A DNA stretch of 16,339 nucleotides from an uncultured Leptolyngbya sp. Its GTDB lineage: Bacteria > Cyanobacteriota > Cyanobacteriia > Phormidesmidales > Phormidesmidaceae. The position numbers and the translations under genes were made by a program. The notes under the pieces were generated by a model. The model was not told the DNA's origin and did not search any database. It saw only the letters and a program-made list of their open reading frames with translations. Of this stretch, positions 15,267-16,339 are shown piece by piece. The stretch lies in assembly GCA_937899365.1 (NCBI GenBank), contig CALBPH010000156.1, forward strand, positions 1 through 16,339. Reading direction: 5' to 3'. Within the stretch, counting starts at the first letter, position 1, and every line of letters starts with the position of its first letter.

Positions 15267-15294
15267 TTGTAGCTTTGTTCTCAATTTATATAGT
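15267..15294 (+). promoter_or_regulatory. Candidate promoter for the histidine phosphatase gene
   Basis: TTGTAG (15267-15272) and TATAGT (15289-15294) are 16 nt apart; the -10 is close to consensus and the -35 is weak. The predicted start near 15301 gives a leader of about 56 nt. The minus-strand promoter of the signalling block must overlap or adjoin this segment, but only a poor minus-strand match was found. Confidence 0.4.
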
Positions 15295-15356
15295 CTATCT
15301 ATGTCTCGAATGTTCAAGGTTTATGGCCAATCCCGGCAACCCTGGCAACCCCAGCG

Positions 15357-16016
15357 ATGACGGCCTATCTGAAACTATGGCTGATACGCCATGGGGAATC
15401 CCTAGGCAATATTGACGGGCGCTTAGAAGGGCAAATGTCTACGCCCCTGTCGGCAAAGGGGCAATGGCAGTCTAGTCAGCTGGCGGCCTACCTAAAACAT
15501 CAGGGCCCACCCAGCCAGATTTATAGCAGACCATTACAGCGAGCCGTCGAAGCTGCCCGCTATTTAGAGACCGAGCAACCCCTGCAGCTAGTGGCGGATC
15601 TTCAGGAGCTACACCAGGGGATTTTTCAGGGGCTTACCTGGGCCGAGGCCAGCCATCGCCATCCTCAACTGTGTGCGTCGCTGACTAGCTCCTTAGACTA
15701 TCAGCCTATCCCTGAGGCTGAGACCCTGGTGGCTGCCCATGGGCGGGCGGTCCACTGGTATCAGACCCTGTGGCAGCGCCATGCCCCTGGGGATACGGTG
15801 TGGATGGTGACCCATGGCGGCTTTATGCAGCAGCTGATTAGGGTGATTTTGGGATGCGATCGCACCTGGCAACTTCCCATTCGTCACACCGCCCTATTTG
15901 AGTTTTGGCTCCTCGGGCCAGTCCACAGCAAAGGCAGCCAGCACAATCCAGAATGCTGGAAAATTTTAAAGTTCAATGAAACGCCCCATTTAGATCCGCT
16001 AGATCCGCCGATGTGA
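15357..16016 (+). CDS. Histidine phosphatase family protein (phosphoglycerate-mutase-like)
   Basis: 219 residues. The catalytic RHGE motif is at 11-14 (His12 takes the phosphate), within LWLIRHGESLGNIDGRLEGQMSTPLSAKG. Other active-site residues appear in YSRPLQRAVEAA (about 56-67), LQELHQGIFQG (Glu84) and MVTHGGFMQQL (His153). This branch includes broad-specificity phosphatases and cofactor-dependent phosphoglycerate mutases; the length (219) and the HQGIFQG block favour a phosphatase, but the substrate is not predictable. It is soluble, with no signal peptide. No other start lies in frame between the TAG at 15291 and the ATG at 15357. No Shine-Dalgarno is seen. It is divergent from the phosphatase/protease block and is probably its own unit. 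One HIP1 site lies at 15856-15863. The C-terminus after about residue 190 (KGSQHNPECWKILKFNETPH) is polar and may be flexible. Confidence 0.92.
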   Translation: MTAYLKLWLIRHGESLGNIDGRLEGQMSTPLSAKGQWQSSQLAAYLKHQGPPSQIYSRPLQRAVEAARYLETEQPLQLVADLQELHQGIFQGLTWAEASHRHPQLCASLTSSLDYQPIPEAETLVAAHGRAVHWYQTLWQRHAPGDTVWMVTHGGFMQQLIRVILGCDRTWQLPIRHTALFEFWLLGPVHSKGSQHNPECWKILKFNETPHLDPLDPPM

Positions 16017-16339
16017 TCATGGGCTCAACGTGCGGGTTCAATACATCCAGCTTTTTAGATTTTTTCGCTATGGCTAACAAAAAAGTTGTGTCCGGAGCAT
16101 GACTAGAAAGCTATGGATGTTACTAAAAAGGCGCTGATGCTACGTGCTCAATAGATTGCGAGGCATCGTCAAGAATACGGAACTCATGACCCAGATTGAA
16201 AGGTCATGACATTTTTGAGGTAACCTTAATTCCCAGACGCTGGACCATCCTATGTGACCAGATGTCAACCTTAATCGGGTAGCCTTACCTTTTGGGATGA
16301 CTGCAGCGATAGTCTCGTGGAGACTGTTTTCATGTCTAC
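16017..16339. other. Intergenic region at the right edge, possible start of the next gene
   Basis: 323 bp without a convincing gene. It contains the inverted repeat at 16184-16209, a repeated AACCTTAAT word (near 16222 and 16266) and a small hairpin AGTCTC-gtg-GAGACT (about 16311-16325). At the edge, GGAG stands 9 nt before an ATG at 16332, which could open the next plus-strand gene. The minus strand has one open stretch of about 60 codons running in from the edge, with no recognisable family. Confidence 0.4.
16184..16209. repeat. Perfect 8-bp inverted repeat near the right edge
   Basis: TCATGACC (16184-16191) and GGTCATGA (16202-16209) flank a 10-nt spacer, followed by CATTTTTGAGG. It could be an operator dyad for a downstream gene or a weak terminator 168 bp after the histidine phosphatase. 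The sequence does not decide between these. Confidence 0.45.

Noticed and set aside
15323..15415. Short ORF (MANPGNPGNPSDDG...) overlapping the start of the histidine phosphatase
   Set aside because: About 30 codons, out of frame with the phosphatase, ending inside it, with no Shine-Dalgarno.
16113..16200. Fragment MDVTKKALMLRAQ followed by an in-frame TAG and IARHRQEYG
   Set aside because: It could be a relic of a broken gene, but the pieces are too short to tie to any family.

Overview
The window looks like cyanobacterial chromosome. The octamer GCGATCGC (HIP1) occurs ten times in 16.3 kb, always inside genes. There is an omega-3 acyl-lipid desaturase of the cyanobacterial DesB type, a MoeB/MoeZ-type E1 enzyme beside a JAMM peptidase, and a signalling block pairing a PP2C phosphatase that carries a four-cysteine motif with a CHAT-FHA protein. 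No rRNA, tRNA, CRISPR array, intact insertion element or prophage gene was seen. The genus cannot be fixed from sequence alone.

Left part (1-3285, minus strand): a truncated coiled-coil protein of a cyanobacterial family; a bitopic membrane protein whose C-terminal beta domain resembles the GspC/PilP fold; and a 432-residue conserved protein of unknown function. A nested hairpin with a T tract probably ends the 432-residue transcript. A 503-bp divergent region then leads to plus-strand genes.

Middle part (3789-7639, plus strand): murF (peptidoglycan precursor synthesis), a Mec+-like M67 metallopeptidase with a good upstream promoter, a MoeZ-like E1-rhodanese enzyme, and a GatB/YqeY protein. 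The peptidase and E1 enzyme are the expected pair for sulfur-carrier (ubiquitin-like) chemistry, but the carrier is not in the window. A perfect 16-bp-stem bidirectional terminator separates yqeY from the convergent desaturase gene.

Right part (7676-15198, minus strand): after desB come rlmH and a GST-like protein. Upstream of these lies the most interesting block, transcribed right to left: a conserved 113-residue protein, a PP2C phosphatase (four-Cys N-terminus, full set of PP2C metal residues, one membrane helix, SH3-like tail), a caspase-like CHAT protease fused to a phosphothreonine-reading FHA domain, and an unrecognised 193-residue soluble protein. An 8-bp gene overlap and short spacing suggest the first three are co-expressed. 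The inferred logic is a phosphorylation-controlled protease: an unlinked kinase writes, the PP2C erases, FHA reads and CHAT cuts.

Right edge (15267-16339): a histidine phosphatase gene with its own promoter, divergent from the signalling block, followed by 323 bp without a convincing gene but with a perfect inverted repeat and a possible start of the next gene at the last bases.
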